A program made the translations under genes and the position numbers. 64,000 nt of DNA from Thinopyrum elongatum (taxonomy: Eukaryota > Streptophyta > Magnoliopsida > Poales > Poaceae): assembly GCA_011799875.1 (NCBI GenBank), contig CM022302.1, positions 178,924,942 through 178,988,941 of the forward strand, read 5' to 3'. Of the stretch, positions 11,901 through 23,628 are shown piece by piece; the stretch's first letter is position 1, and every line of letters starts with the position of its first letter. Under the pieces are notes generated by a model that was not told the origin of the DNA, made no database searches, and saw nothing but the letters and a program-made list of their open reading frames with translations.

Positions 11901-12633
11901 GCTTTGGGCTTCTTCATGGGAGCGACAACTTGCTTGCCATTCTTCTTGAAGTTCCCTTTCTTTCCCTTGCCCTTTTTCTTGAAACTAGTGGTCTTGTTAA
12001 CCATCAACACTTATGCTCCTTCTTGATTTCTACCTTCGCTGATTTCAGCATCGCGAAGAGCTCGGGAATCGTTTTCGTCATCCCTTGCATATTATAGTTC
12101 ATCACGAAGTTCTAGTAGCTTGGTGATAGCGACTAGAGAACTTTATCAATCACTATCTTATCTGGAACATTAACTCCCACTTGATTCAAGCGATTGTAGT
12201 ACCCAGACATTATGAGTACATGCTCACTGGCTGAGCTATTCTCCTCCATCTTGTAGGCAAAGTACTTGTCAGAGGTCTCACACCTCTCAACATGAGCATA
12301 AGTGTGAAATACCAATTTCAGCTCTTGGAACATCTCATATGTTCCATGGTGTTCAAAACGTCTTTGAAGACCCGATTCTAAGCCGTAAAGCATGGTGCAC
12401 TAAACTATCAAGTAGTCATCATATCGAACTTGTCAAACGTTCATAACCTCCGCATCAGCTCCTGCAACAGGTCTATCACCTAGCGGTGCATCAAGGACAT
12501 AATTCTTCTGTGCAGCAATGAGGATAATCCTCATATCACGGACCTAATCCGCATTATTGCTACCATCATCTTTCAACTTAGTTTTCTCTAGGAACATATC
12601 AAAAAAATATAGGGGAGCTATATCACGAGCTAT
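8966..12633 (-). pseudogene. Angela-1 gag-pol remnant (Copia)
   Basis: Fragments in Copia order on the minus strand: gag helices (12393-12133), zinc knuckle CFYCKGNGHWKRNCPK (about 11830-11880, CX2CX4HX4C), protease region (11827-11579), integrase zinc motif with HCRLGHIGVKRM and CEPCLMGK (11579-11178), integrase core with DRGGEY (11165-10809), RT (10257-9950), YVDDIL near 9650, and a C-terminal HTDLNVADPLTKPLS end near 8967-9012. The codon where gag should start is ATA (12631-12633), whereas Angela-2 has ATG at the same place. The protease triad reads DTS instead of DTG. Many stops and frameshifts. RNase H seems to lack an internal stretch near 9060. Not functional. Confidence 0.85.
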
Positions 12634-12639
12634 TGATCT

Positions 12640-13274
12640 ACAACATAGATATGCAAAACTATTAACACTAAGTTCATGATAAATTAAGTTCAATTAATCA
12701 AATTACTAATAAACTCCCACTTAAATTAACATCCCTCAAGTTATCTAAGTGATACATGATCCAAATCAACTAAACCATGTCCGATCATCACATGAGATGG
12801 AGTAGTCTTCAATGGTGAACATCTTCATATTGATCATATCTACTATATGACTCATGTTCGAGCTTTCAGTCACCAGTGTTCTGACACCATTTCTGTACAT
12901 GCTAGGCTCATCAAGTTTAACCCAAGTATTCCGCGTGTGTAAATCTGGCTTACACCCGTTGTATGTGAACGTAGAGTCTATCACACCCGATCATCATGTG
13001 GTGCTTCGAAACGACAAACTTTGGCAACGGTGCATACTCAGGGAGAACACTTTTATCTTGAAATTAAGTGAAGGGATCATCTTATAATGCTATCGTCGTT
13101 CTAAGCAAAATAAGATGCATAAAAGATAAACATCACATGCAATCAAAATATGTGACATGATATGGCCATCATCATCTTGTGCTTTTGATCTCCATCTCCA
13201 AAGCATCGTCATGATCTCCATCGTCACCGGCTCGACACCTTGATCTCCATCGTTGTGTCGGGGTCGTCTCGCCA
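12640..13274 (-). other. Angela-1 untranslated leader, distal half
   Basis: Non-coding leader between primer site and gag. It aligns with Angela-2 bases about 49895-50530. A 72-codon ORF is shared by both copies but looks neutral. Gypsy-A is inserted at 13274/13275. Confidence 0.75.
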
Positions 13275-14188
13275 TGTCGTGGGAAACCCCGGCCACCTAT
13301 GGGGTCAAGGGCCCCTTTTGGTTCGGCAGGGTGACTGAGCACGTTGCACAAAGAGCGGAGGAGCACAGCGTAGCGCGGCAGAGATCACACGGGCAGTTTT
13401 TACCCAGGTTTGGGCCGCCGCGAGGCATAAAACCCTACTCCTGCTTTGGTGGATTCATGGTGGATGGTGGTGGAAACGCAGTGCTCTTGTCCGGTAGGGT
13501 TGCCTCGAGGAGAGAGCAGCTACGCGCGTATGAGTGTACAGGGGTCCGAATCCTTTCTATGGTTGCCATGGGCCTCCTTTTATAGATCAAGGAGTCACCA
13601 CAGTGGCAAATTAGTCATTGCGTACTGATTTGATAGCAAACAGTGCTATCATATCTACTCTGCAGACAGAGTAGTACACATTAAATGCACCGCTTAGTGT
13701 CACATCATGGCCTGCCCGGCACGCCTTGTCGGGCTGTTTGGCCACCTTCTCTCCTGTCTGCATGACACGTCGCTGGATGGGTGTCATTTGGAGGCGATTC
13801 CTGTAGGAAATGGCTACCATGTGGCAAAAGGCAGCCACTTAGTCATCTTGGGGCTTGACACCGCACTGATCGATGACTTGCATCGCTGCGAGGTGGGGCG
13901 GTGAAGCCCTGGCGGGCTATTTTGCCTTCGCAGGACCCGGCAAGCCTGCCGGGGTGGTCTTGAGGCTTGCTTCCGGGGCAACCTTGACCTCGTCAGGCTC
14001 TCCTGCTCGGCAAGGGAGGTTTTCCCTTAGTGGTGTCTTGCTTCTTGGCTTGACTTGGTCTTCTCAACCTGCCCATTGATTCCTCAAAGAGCCTATTTCT
14101 TCATCTTGGCCTTGTCTTGGACATTGCAATCTTGATCTTGGGCTTGTACATGATCTGGGCAACAGACCCAAGGTTTGTTGCACCGACA
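13275..14188 (-). repeat. Gypsy-A 3' LTR
   Basis: On the minus strand it runs TGTCGGTGCAACAAACC ... GACA. The polypurine tract (complement of GGAGCCCCCGGG, 14189-14200) is directly upstream on that strand. A promoter-like CTATAAAAGG reads on the minus strand at about 13576-13585. Same length as the right LTR. Confidence 0.88.
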
Positions 14189-14474
14189 GGAGCCCCCGGG
14201 CCTGCCTCGAATGAGCTGCTGGGCGTCATCGGGGTAGGCCCTAACTTGTGCACAGGCGAGGGGGAAATAGCTGCTTGCCCTTTGAGATCTTCTTTACTTC
14301 TTCATTAATCTGAGCCCAGGTCAGTTTCCGGTTCTTTCGCCCATCGTGTAAAGCCAACCGCAGTGATGGAGATAATGGGCCACGATGCGTGGAATTACCC
14401 ATGTCCCTTGTTCACGGGGCGGTCATTGCCACCCCACTATCCCTCCCCGCTCCAAGTGCTTCTACCATGTGTAT

Positions 14475-14482
14475 TGCATGCA
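14475..14482. promoter_or_regulatory. RY-type motif TGCATGCA upstream of the antisense B3 ORF
   Basis: The palindromic TGCATGCA contains the RY core CATGCA, bound by B3 domains of the LAV branch. It lies about 190 bp upstream of the TATA box at 14668. The match is exact; a functional role is inference, and an 8-bp motif can arise by chance. Confidence 0.35.
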
Positions 14483-14667
14483 TTGCGCGAAGTTGGTGGC
14501 GGATGCAGGGGGTGCGGGAATCAGTGCCATGGCAGAAAGCCAGGGGTCATGGATTGGCGCAGGGGGTCGGCCTTGATTCTTCGAGCCGTTAATGGCGAGG
14601 AGGAGCTGGACTGGCCGAGCGGGGCGGCCACCTCCATGAAGGAAATCCAGCCCCTGCCAAGCCCGCC

Positions 14668-14675
14668 TATAAAAA
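14668..14675 (+). promoter_or_regulatory. TATA box of the antisense B3 ORF in Gypsy-A
   Basis: CTATAAAAAGGGGCC sits on the plus strand, 77 bp before the ATG at 14745, giving a plausible transcription start near 14700. It is opposite to the direction of Gypsy-A transcription, so the ORF seems to have its own promoter. Confidence 0.55.
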
Positions 14676-14744
14676 GGGGCCGTGGTGCAAGATGTTCCTT
14701 CACACCTCCTTCCTTCTCCATTTTTGCAGTTGCCCACATCTGTC

Positions 14745-15395
14745 ATGGTGAGAGGTCGGGGGTCTGGTCCTCCCCAAGTGGCGACGAGAACTTCTGCTCA
14801 ACCGCGTCTCCCTCCTCCCTCCGAAGATGCGGGGATGGAGCCCGCGACGAGAGGAGGTGGGAGAGGACGAGGTCGAGGCCGTCGTGGTGCACGGGGCCGA
14901 GGAGGACGGGGAGGTGCTCTGGTTGCGCCCCTGCCGGCCGCGCCTCCCCCAATGGAAGGCCACGTTGGAGACCAGCCTCTAGAGTTCGTCGTTAGGCTGT
15001 ATAAGCCTCCGCACGGCCACCTCCATCTCCCTACCCCATTCGCAAGGGCGATGGAGCTCGAACATCTGCGTGCGTTAAGACTGCACATGAGGGGCTGCGG
15101 GAATGGCAGCATACGAGTGGATGTGGATTTCCCCGCCCCTCATGTCATGTACTTCCGCCATGGCTGGAAGACCTTTGCCCGCACCCATAGCTTGTCAAAA
15201 GGGCACGTCCTCCTCTTTAAGTTAATGGAGGCCGATTTCCTTTTCGTCAAACTTTTCAGGAGCTCGGGTGCTCGTTTAGGGTGCTGTGCGGAGAGCTCGA
15301 CCGACGACGAAACCTCCTCCTCGAGCGATAGCGACGAGGAGGATAGCGATGACAATGGCATCGGCTGGGAGGGCGATGAATCTGACTCCGGCTGA
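14745..15395 (+). CDS. Antisense B3-domain protein encoded within Gypsy-A
   Basis: An uninterrupted 216-codon ORF on the strand opposite to gag-pol, between pol and the 3' LTR. I take the ATG at 14745 because it follows a TATA box by 77 bp; an in-frame Met at 14682 lies too close to that box. Residues about 1-70 are rich in RGG/RGR. Residues about 80-185 look like a B3 fold: LEFVVRLYKPPHGHLHLP, then FARAMELEHL, VMYFRHGWKTFARTHSLSKG and HVLLFKLMEADFLFVKLF. The tail is acidic and Ser-rich (DSDEEDSDDNG). Extra antisense ORFs at this position are known in grass Tat elements (Grande is the classic case); a B3-like domain there is what I find unusual. It is intact although the gag-pol of the same element is full of stops. 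A role as nuclear DNA-binding regulator is inferred. Confidence 0.65.
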   Translation: MVRGRGSGPPQVATRTSAQPRLPPPSEDAGMEPATRGGGRGRGRGRRGARGRGGRGGALVAPLPAAPPPMEGHVGDQPLEFVVRLYKPPHGHLHLPTPFARAMELEHLRALRLHMRGCGNGSIRVDVDFPAPHVMYFRHGWKTFARTHSLSKGHVLLFKLMEADFLFVKLFRSSGARLGCCAESSTDDETSSSSDSDEEDSDDNGIGWEGDESDSG

Positions 15396-16522
15396 GCACC
15401 AGCCGCACCATCACCGTCAGGCGGCGGCATCATCATCTGCACCTGCATCTCCTCCCCGGCAAGGTGATTTGCCGGGGAGTTGGATGCAGGGGTGGGGGGT
15501 GGCGCTCGTGGCTCCTCCAGCAGCCTTCCAGCTGGACCCTGGCAGGCTTCCTCGCGGGCTGCAGCTTCGTTCTCCCTGCCGCATCCTGCTGGCCCTGGTG
15601 GTGGCGGTTGGCGGGTCGTCTCCGCCGATCTCTTCACCATCGCCTTTGCCCGCGCCCTCCAGCTCTCGCCAGGCTCCTCGTCAGGGGACCCGACGAGGTT
15701 AGGCTGGGCTTCCGCCCAGGCGCTCCTTTTGCCCTCTTCACCTCCTACGGCAGTGCCTAGAAGGAGAGGGGCAAGAAAGGGCATCACAGGGCACTTATCT
15801 TTTTTCAATCTAAAATATGTGGGCACTTGCCAAACTTTATTTCAAATTATGTAATCTCTTTTATCCATGTTTGTGTTCTGTAAGGTCTTTACTTGTTGAT
15901 CAGCATATTAATGAAAAAGATAAACCTTGCCGGGCACTTGTGCATGTAACACGTCCATGCAGAGGGAGAATGCCTCTACATGCTCAAGTAAACAAGTTTT
16001 CCCCCGGTAGGCTTATCCTGCTGGTACCCTCAAGTTGCTGCCGCGGGGCTAGGCCTGCCGGGCACAAATCGTGAAGAGGGACCGGCCCCCCACCAACTTT
16101 CTCGCCAAAGGCCACTACAACCTCCCTGACCGAAGCAACGTTCGAGTCAAGGGATGGGAGCACCTAAGTTTTGAAAGCGGCGAGGTTTTCCTATGCACAA
16201 GTTTTTACTTACGGAACACGTATGGATAAGAGAGAGAACTTATCTGTTTGAGCTTGCCGGGGATCGCAATGTAGGCTTGTCTTCTCTTCTCCTTTTTTTG
16301 GGACTGAATCCATGGTAGGAGCCTGCAGTTTGATGCAGATGAAAATGATGCCTCATGCGATCTTATCTACATGAACATGCAATGCTCATGATATGCTTAT
16401 GCATGCATGCAATTTGTCGGGGGCCCCCCAGCGCTTCATTTATTTCTCTGTTGCTCAGGGTCTGCGCCTGGCTTTGTACAAGGGGTTACATGCAACAGAG
16501 GCAAGGCCTGCACAAAAGGGTG
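15396..16522. other. Gypsy-A spacer downstream of the antisense ORF
   Basis: Non-coding as far as I can tell. GC-rich to about 15780, then AT-rich with a possible 3' UTR end of the antisense gene near 15900. A run containing ATGCATGCATGCAA lies at about 16400-16413. ORFs on both strands in 15140-15850 are low-complexity products of the GC-rich sequence. Confidence 0.5.
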
Positions 16523-16527
16523 GCTGC

Positions 16528-17151
16528 TGTTGGGGACATACATAACAGGTAGGCCCACGAAGGGTCAAAGATCATAAAGCTCGGGGTCCACATATTAGAT
16601 GGGCCCAGAGCATCACTCGGACAATCGACAAACCATCCACTCGGATGACCATCAAGTCACTCGGACGGCAACAACCACTCAGAGCATAGCACTCCACTCG
16701 ACGAACTCATTCCACTCAGAGCACCTGATCTCACTCGGATATGCGAAGACCAATAGTCGACAAGGCACTCGAAGCATCATCTTAGTAGTAGGCTGAGTTA
16801 TGGCATTAACGCCCCCACTTTGTCACATAAGAGATGAGGGGGTGGCGCACTCTATATAAGCCACCCCCACCACTAGACATGGCAGGGCTTTTTCTTCTAC
16901 CTCTCTCTCCCTCTCTAGTCTCCGGACTTAGCTCAGGCATGGGGATCCATTCTCCTCTCTCTCACACACATTGTAATCTCCGGATACATACCCAGATAAA
17001 ACGAAGCCTCTCCGGAGCACGAGACGTAGGGCTGTTATCTCCACCGTGAGAGGCCCGAACTCGCTAAAACACCGTGTCACCCATATGCATCTCGGTAGAT
17101 CATGCTCCTTTACCCTACCCCCTTCGTATTGTCGGAATCGTTCCAACGACA
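16528..17151 (+). repeat. Element B 5' LTR
   Basis: Starts TGTTGGGGACATACATAACA and ends CCAACGACA, followed by the primer site. A TATA box (CTCTATATAAGCC) is near 16851-16860. It carries a 21-bp stretch (about 16635-16660) absent from the 3' LTR. Confidence 0.9.
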
Positions 17152-18180
17152 GTTGGCGCCCACCGTGGGGCATGGCGTCTATCGAGCCATGATGCAGATG
17201 GTTATTTCTTCAACCACCGGCGGCTGATCGATTACCGCTGGTGTCCTCTATTCGGTTTCATCTTCACGATTTAACACGTTTTCACTGTTCATCTTCACGA
17301 CGAGCAAAGCATCGCAAAAAGAAGGGAAACAGAGTAACAGACATCCATCCGAGCTGGAAACATAGAAGGAGAATCGTCGACCTTCATGTTGGCTTGCCTC
17401 GCATCCGCGTGAGTTGACCACCTCAATCGGCATCCTGGACATCGCCAATAGCGGCAACAGTGGCGCGAAAGCAAGAAACCAACTATGCCTCCGCGCGCGC
17501 ACGGCCACCGACGCCATCCGCCTCATCGTCGTCTCCGACTCTGACCTCAGCATAGCCGAGTGCATCTCGTCTGCGTCGTTGTCATGCACTGCCGCCGGCG
17601 CCGTTCGCCTCGTCGTCATCACGCACGGCCGCCGGCGCCGTTCGCCTCGTCGTCATCACGCACGGCCACCGTTGTCGTTCGCCTCGTCGTTGACTCCGGC
17701 CTCGTATTTGCGGCTGCTCGGTGACCACCTCCATGATGGAGGAGCAGGAACGCAACGCTTGTTCCTCCGACGCCGATCACCGGCGGCGGTCTCCGTGGCG
17801 GAGGCGCGCTGCGGCGACAGCCTACGAAACCGCCTCGACCGGCAACCAATGGCCATTCGAGATTGAAGGAATCAAACCTCATAAGTGCATGCTAACGTGG
17901 GCCATTTCCTCGATCAATTAATTGCATGCAGGAAAAAAAGGAAACGGAAGAACGAGGGCTGACGGTTTCACTAAGGTAATCGCCTCATTAAGTGGGTCAT
18001 CAGGTAAGGATTTCCAGCGATCCTAATTACTGTGGCCAAAACTTCCGCTATTCCCGCGCCAGTAATTGGTACCTGCATGCATGAGCAACCGCCTGACCAT
18101 TAATTTCGTGGTTGTGCTTGCTAACTTCCAGCAAAAAATATTCGTAGATATACGTGTACTTGCTAACTTGCCGGCTTACT
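17152..18180 (+). other. Element B 5' interior, no gag recognised
   Basis: Starts with the primer site, then a region with short ORFs (for example 17414-17866) of Arg/Ser-rich composition that match no gag feature I know. A unit with CCGGCGCCGTTCGCCTCGTC is repeated at about 17594 and 17632. The ORFs could be remnants of a lost gag, but nothing supports it. Confidence 0.4.
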
Positions 18181-18499
18181 GAGACGAACAACGTCACCCG
18201 ACCGACTCATCATTTATTCCACTCGGCTCATGGCGTGGTGACCGGATCGCAGCCCAGCTGTGGTTCACTCGGCTGATTCACCTTTTCACTCGGCCGGCTA
18301 ACGAACAGGTTCACTCGGCCGGCTAGCCCGGAGATGATTTCTGCACTCTGAACAACTAACGTGCAGGCTGCTCGAATGACTTTTGCATCCAGACGACTGA
18401 CTACGCCCGTGCATCATCACTTGGTGAGATACATCTCCACGACTCGGCCGTCACGCGACACGTCCAGACGACTAACATGCAGGCACTCGATCATTCATG

Positions 18500-19030
18500 T
18501 GTTCTCACTCGGTTGGATGCCTCTGGCATGCATCACTCGGCCGCCCCGCGCATCGCCACTCCGCGGGACGCGTCTACTTCACTCGGACGCCCCGCGCGTC
18601 GCCACTCCGCAGGACACGTCTACTTCACTCGGACGCCCCGCGCGTCGCCACTCTGCAGGACACGTCTACTTCACTCGGACGCCCCGCTCATCGTCACTCC
18701 GCTGAACGCGTCTGCATCACTCAGACGCCCCGCGCGTCGCCACTCCACAGGACGCGTCTACTTCACTCGGACGCCCCGCGCGTCACCACTCCGCGGGACG
18801 CATCTACTTCACTCGGACGCCCCGCACATCGTCACTCTGCTGGATGCGTCTTCATCACTCGGACGCCCCGCGCGTTGCCACTTCATAGGACGCGTCTACT
18901 TCACTCGGATGCCCCGTGCGTCGCCACTCCGCTGGATGCGTCTTCACCATTCGGACGCCCCGCGCGTCGTCACTTGGTTGGACACCTCCGCACCACTCGG
19001 CCGCTCCGTGCGTCGCCATCCGGTTGGGCT
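18500..19030. repeat. Tandem array of about 45 bp, first block
   Basis: About eleven units built on CACTCGGACGCCCCGCGCG followed by TCGCCACTCCG and a GACGCGTCTACTT segment. A smaller related block follows at 19470-19720. The unit length is close to but not a constant multiple of three, so the long Arg-rich ORFs across it are artefacts. Confidence 0.85.
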
Positions 19031-20879
19031 AGGCCTCACCTGGGATTTTCGTGGTGAATCGATCCGATCGATTGCCCACAGTTCTTTTCCGAAAGGACGT
19101 CTGTCAGTCCGACTGACCACCCTCCGTGGGGACCCGTGCACTCGGACACGTAAAACACCCGACTGAAGTCAGCTTCAGGATTGCTATGAGATGAGCTTGA
19201 CACCCCTCCGCGGGTTAACTTGGCCCTTCCACTAGGGTCCAAGGCGCATGCCTCATAATCTTGGACTCGTAGATGGCCTGCGCTGGTGATCCCCCGGGAT
19301 AAGGAGTGGCATCTCTCCGGAGAGTCAGACCACGCGCCGGCGTCGTCACCCGGGTTTTATGGCATGTCCACACTCGGACCTCAAGTCTATCTCTTCCGAG
19401 AGACATAAGAATCCCATCAAGTTTTGCTCGGCGGTCAACAACATCTGATCATTCGGAGACCCTTTTAGTCTACATCAATCGGCCGCCCCGCGCGTCGCCA
19501 TTGGTTGGACACATCCTCACCACTCGGCCGCCCCGTGCGTCGCCACTTGGTGAGAGACATCTACATCAATCGGCCGCCCCGCGCATCGCCATTGGTTGGA
19601 CACATCCTCACCACTTGGCCGCCCCGCGCGTCACCACTCAGTGACACACATCTACATCAATCGGCTGCCCCGCGCATCGCCATCGGTTGAACACATCTTC
19701 ACCACTCGGCCACTCGCGCGCCTTCAGACAGCTAAGTCATTCTACATGCACTACATTCTGTTATTTCCGCATTCCCGAGTATCTCGCAATTCCCACATCA
19801 CATTCACTCGGAGGCCATGCCACCGAGTGTACAACTACGCTCGGTTGCTTATTTTCACATACTTGCTTAGTACTGGTTATTTGACTCCCGAGTGCAACTT
19901 CCATTTTTACGCATACATCATTCATGAACACCATGTGTTCTTCATTTCGAGTTTGCATCGGTCCTCGGGGGCTGCAACTCAGTCGGAACACTACATTACC
20001 TTTTATTTGAGTCCGGCGCTCTAACACATCAAGTTGGATCTTTCACTTCGTCAAGTTTGATCAATTCCTTCGCTCTTTTAGACTCTTGTTGGTTCTGAAC
20101 CAGCAAGCCCCTCTCACACCCAGCGGGTGTCTATGGGTGTTACTTACACAAATCATTTCAACACACATCAAATTTCCTCGAGAAATTATTACGTTGGCTT
20201 GTGCTATTTTTCATACACAAGTTACGCGATCACTCGACACCCCTGTGCGCCAACTTCATCGCTACTCGGACTCAGTCACCATACCGATCCTAGCGCACCG
20301 CAACACCGACCTTGTCGCTCTGTTGACTTCTAACACATCCGGCCGACCCCTTCGTGGAGTCTTCTTCATTGTGTCAACGACATAGGCCTCATCGTCTCGT
20401 TGAGCATGAGGCGGATAAGTCCCTTTTATAATGAAACTGCACACTTCACTCCTTTGCGAGTTTGCCTCTTTCGAGCATCACTCAGAAGCTTCTCCTCATC
20501 TTTACCCGAGTTCGACTCTATGAATTACAAATTATCCATTCAAAACTATATTTCCCGGGTTCTGACATGTCCGTTGGCGAAGCCTGTAGTACGCTCGGGG
20601 GCTACGCCATACTCGAGGGCTGCAGCTCATTCGGAATGACACTCTCCTGAGTGGTTGAGTACTTCATCATCAGTCAGATCCTTCCCTTCAACAAGTGCAT
20701 TCGATCTGCCACTTTGACAAGTTACATAATCACTCAGGCACTTTGCGCGCCATCTTCGTTCCTACTCAGACTCAGTTGTCGCATCGGTCTTGTTGCATCG
20801 CAACCACACTACACCGACCTCGTCGCTACATCAGCTTCGAAAGCATCTGACTGACTCCTCCGAGGACCATTTTCATCAC

Positions 20880-21735
20880 TTTGACTACCCACGTGTCGTC
20901 ACTCGGCCGGACACATCCTCACCACTCAGCCGCTCCGCGCGTCGCCGCTCCATGGGACACGTCTTCACTTCGACCACCCCGCGTGTCGCCACTCGGTGAG
21001 ACACATCTCCACCTCATGGCCACCCCGCGCGTCGTCACTCGGCCACCCCGTGCGTCGTCACTCGACCACCCCATGTGTCGTCACTCGGCCACCCCGTACA
21101 TCACCACTTGGCTAGACAGGTAGTCCTTTACTCGGCCACCTCGCACCTCACCACTTGGCTGGACACGTAGTCCTTTACTCGGCTGCCCCGCGCGTCGTTG
21201 CTCGGTTGTGCACGTCTTCACCACTCGGCCGCCCCGCGCGTCGCCACTCGGTTGTGCACGTCTTCACCACTCGGCCGCCCCGCGCGTCGCCAGTCGGTTG
21301 TGCACGTCTTCACCACTTGGCCGCCCCACGCGTTGCCACTGGGTTGTGCACGACTTCACCATTCGGCCGCCCCGCGCGTCGCCACTGGGTTGTGCACGTC
21401 TTCACCACTCGGCCGCCCCGCGCGTAGCCACTCGGTTGGACACGTAGTCCTTCACTCGGCCACCCCACACGTCATCACTTGGCCACCCTACGCATCACCA
21501 CTTGACTGGAGACGTAGTCCTTCACTCGGCCACCTCGCACATCATCTCGGCCGCACCGCGCGTCGCCACTCGGTTGTGCACGTCTTCACCACTCGGCTGC
21601 CCCGCGCATCGCCACTCGGTTGTGCCCGTCTTCGCCCCTCGGTCGCCCCACGCGTCGTCACTCAGTTGTACACATCCTCGCCTCTCGGCCGCCCCGCGCG
21701 TTGCCATCGGTTGAACATGTCTTCACCACTACACC
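20880..21735. repeat. Tandem array of 46 bp, second block
   Basis: The core units repeat exactly every 46 bp (CACTCGGCC at 21222, next CACTCGGCC at 21268): CACTCGGCCGCCCCGCGCG, TCGCCACTCGG, then TTGTGCACGTCTTC. The motif is related to the first block, so one family of repeat was amplified at least twice inside element B. Confidence 0.88.
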
Positions 21736-23628
21736 CCCAACACGGGAACGACTAAGTTACTCATATGATCAAACCTCATATCGCACTCTGTAGCAAGCTT
21801 ACCTCTTTCGAGCATCACTCGGGGGCTACGCACAGCCATGGGCCATGCCGCCCTCAGGGGTTACGCCCATTTGATCAACCTGTGGATCACATCAGGAATA
21901 TTTTTCGGACCATACAAGCTCGGTCCGCCGAAGATCTATAAGGGTAGCACCGTCCAGTCGGATGATCGCCCAAATCATTACCTGGAGTCATTTTCAGGAC
22001 TGCAAAAGGGTGAAAACGACGCTCCTCTACGGATACACTTGGCCCTTATTCTAGGCTCCAAGGCGTCAGTTTCACAAACTTGGACTCGGAGATGGCATGT
22101 GCTGGTGTTCCCTCGGGATAATGAGTGGCCTCTCTCCGGAGAGTCAGCCCACACACTAGCATCGCCACTCGGGTTTCATGGCATGTCCACATCGGACCAC
22201 TAGTCTATCTCCTCAGGAGACATACAAGTGCCACCAAGTTTTTCCTTGCAATCAACATACCCCGATCAGTCGGGAAGCACGTCCACTCGGAAAAATACCC
22301 CTTTCATGCAAAAGGGTGAAAACGAAGCTCCTCTACGGATACAATGTACTCTTACAAATACCCCTTTCATGCAAAAGCTAACGGTCAATGTAAGAAGTAC
22401 TACTGGAACGATTACTACCTGGAGTGTCCAGCTTTTTTCTACAATCGGCAGTTTCAAGGCCGAATTCATTCATCGTGCCGAGTGCACGAAGATTCGCTTG
22501 ATTGATCCAGTTCCAGGTTGAATTTATTTACCGTGCCAAGTGCACTAAGATCAGTCCGATCGGCTCAGCTCCAGGCTGAGCTTATTTACCATGCCAAGTG
22601 CTTGAAGATCCATCTGATTAACTCAATTACAGACTAAAAGATGTTTACCGTGCTGACTGCAAGGATGTTTACCAGGGGACTTAAACCCTCTGCCAGACTC
22701 ATGTAGTCCGACAGAGGCTCGGGGACTACACCCAGTGGGTGTACTCAGCGTGCCCCCACCGGAAGAGAACCCAGAAAGAAACATTTTGCTCGGTCAAGTT
22801 CAGCACCAACATTCAAGTACAACAAACCCTAAAGACTCCAACCGACTACCAGCAGTCAGTCGGAGTCTCGGGGGCTACACCCTATGGGTGCGCTAATCGC
22901 GCACCCATAGAACAAAATTCCGAGTAATTTGTTACTCGATGCAAGACCAGTACCAGATCCTCAAGTACTACTCGACCTCCGAGTCGGAGAGGAACAAGTT
23001 CGATCAGTACCCGCTAAGAAGATTTTTAGTTCTCTCAGACCCCCACTGACTGCCCACAGTTGACGGCAGTCTCGGGGACTACACCCAGTGGGTGCACTCA
23101 GCGTGCCCCCACTGAAGTAATCTCCACTCGGTACAGCCTGACCAGTCCGAGTGATGAACAACAAACAAACAAGTCCTAAGGCTCCCGTAGGCTACCAAAA
23201 AAATCCTATAAGGTGAGTTTAACGCTCCTCCGTGGACCTGTTTGAGGCTTCTTCTAGGACTCAAAGCGTGAAACTCACAAGTGTGGATCTAGAACCGACT
23301 CGTATTGACGTTCCTCCGGGATAAGAATGGCATCTCTCTGAGAGAGCAGTCCATGCGTCAATCTTGTTGCCCAGATTTAATGACACACCCATACTCTGAT
23401 CACGAGTTAACCTCTTCCGAGAGATGAACGAATGTCACCAAAGTTGCTCCTCGCGGGCACTTATCCCAGATCAGTCGGGAAGTGCAGTGCCAGAATCCAT
23501 TGAGATTTTGTTCAAACCTTGGTTGTCTGAAAGCACGATGATGGGACCGAGTATTTTCGTAATCACTCGGGCCAAATTGTGTCTTTCACAAACTCGTTCT
23601 GCAAAATCACAACCGATTCGGGGGCTAA

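Noticed and set aside
12766..12984. 72-codon ORF in the Angela-1 leader, also present in Angela-2 at 50187-50405
   Set aside because: Both copies keep the length, but about 18 of 72 residues differ, many non-conservatively, so there is no sign of selection; shared ancestry of the leader explains it.
15140..15826. 228-codon minus-strand ORF opposite the antisense B3 gene
   Set aside because: Low-complexity mirror of a GC-rich coding strand; no domain, and it runs into the non-coding part of the spacer.
18361..21755. Long Arg/Pro-rich ORFs with repeated LGRPARR-type phrases
   Set aside because: They exist in two or three frames over the 45-46-bp arrays of element B and are artefacts of GC-rich repeats.
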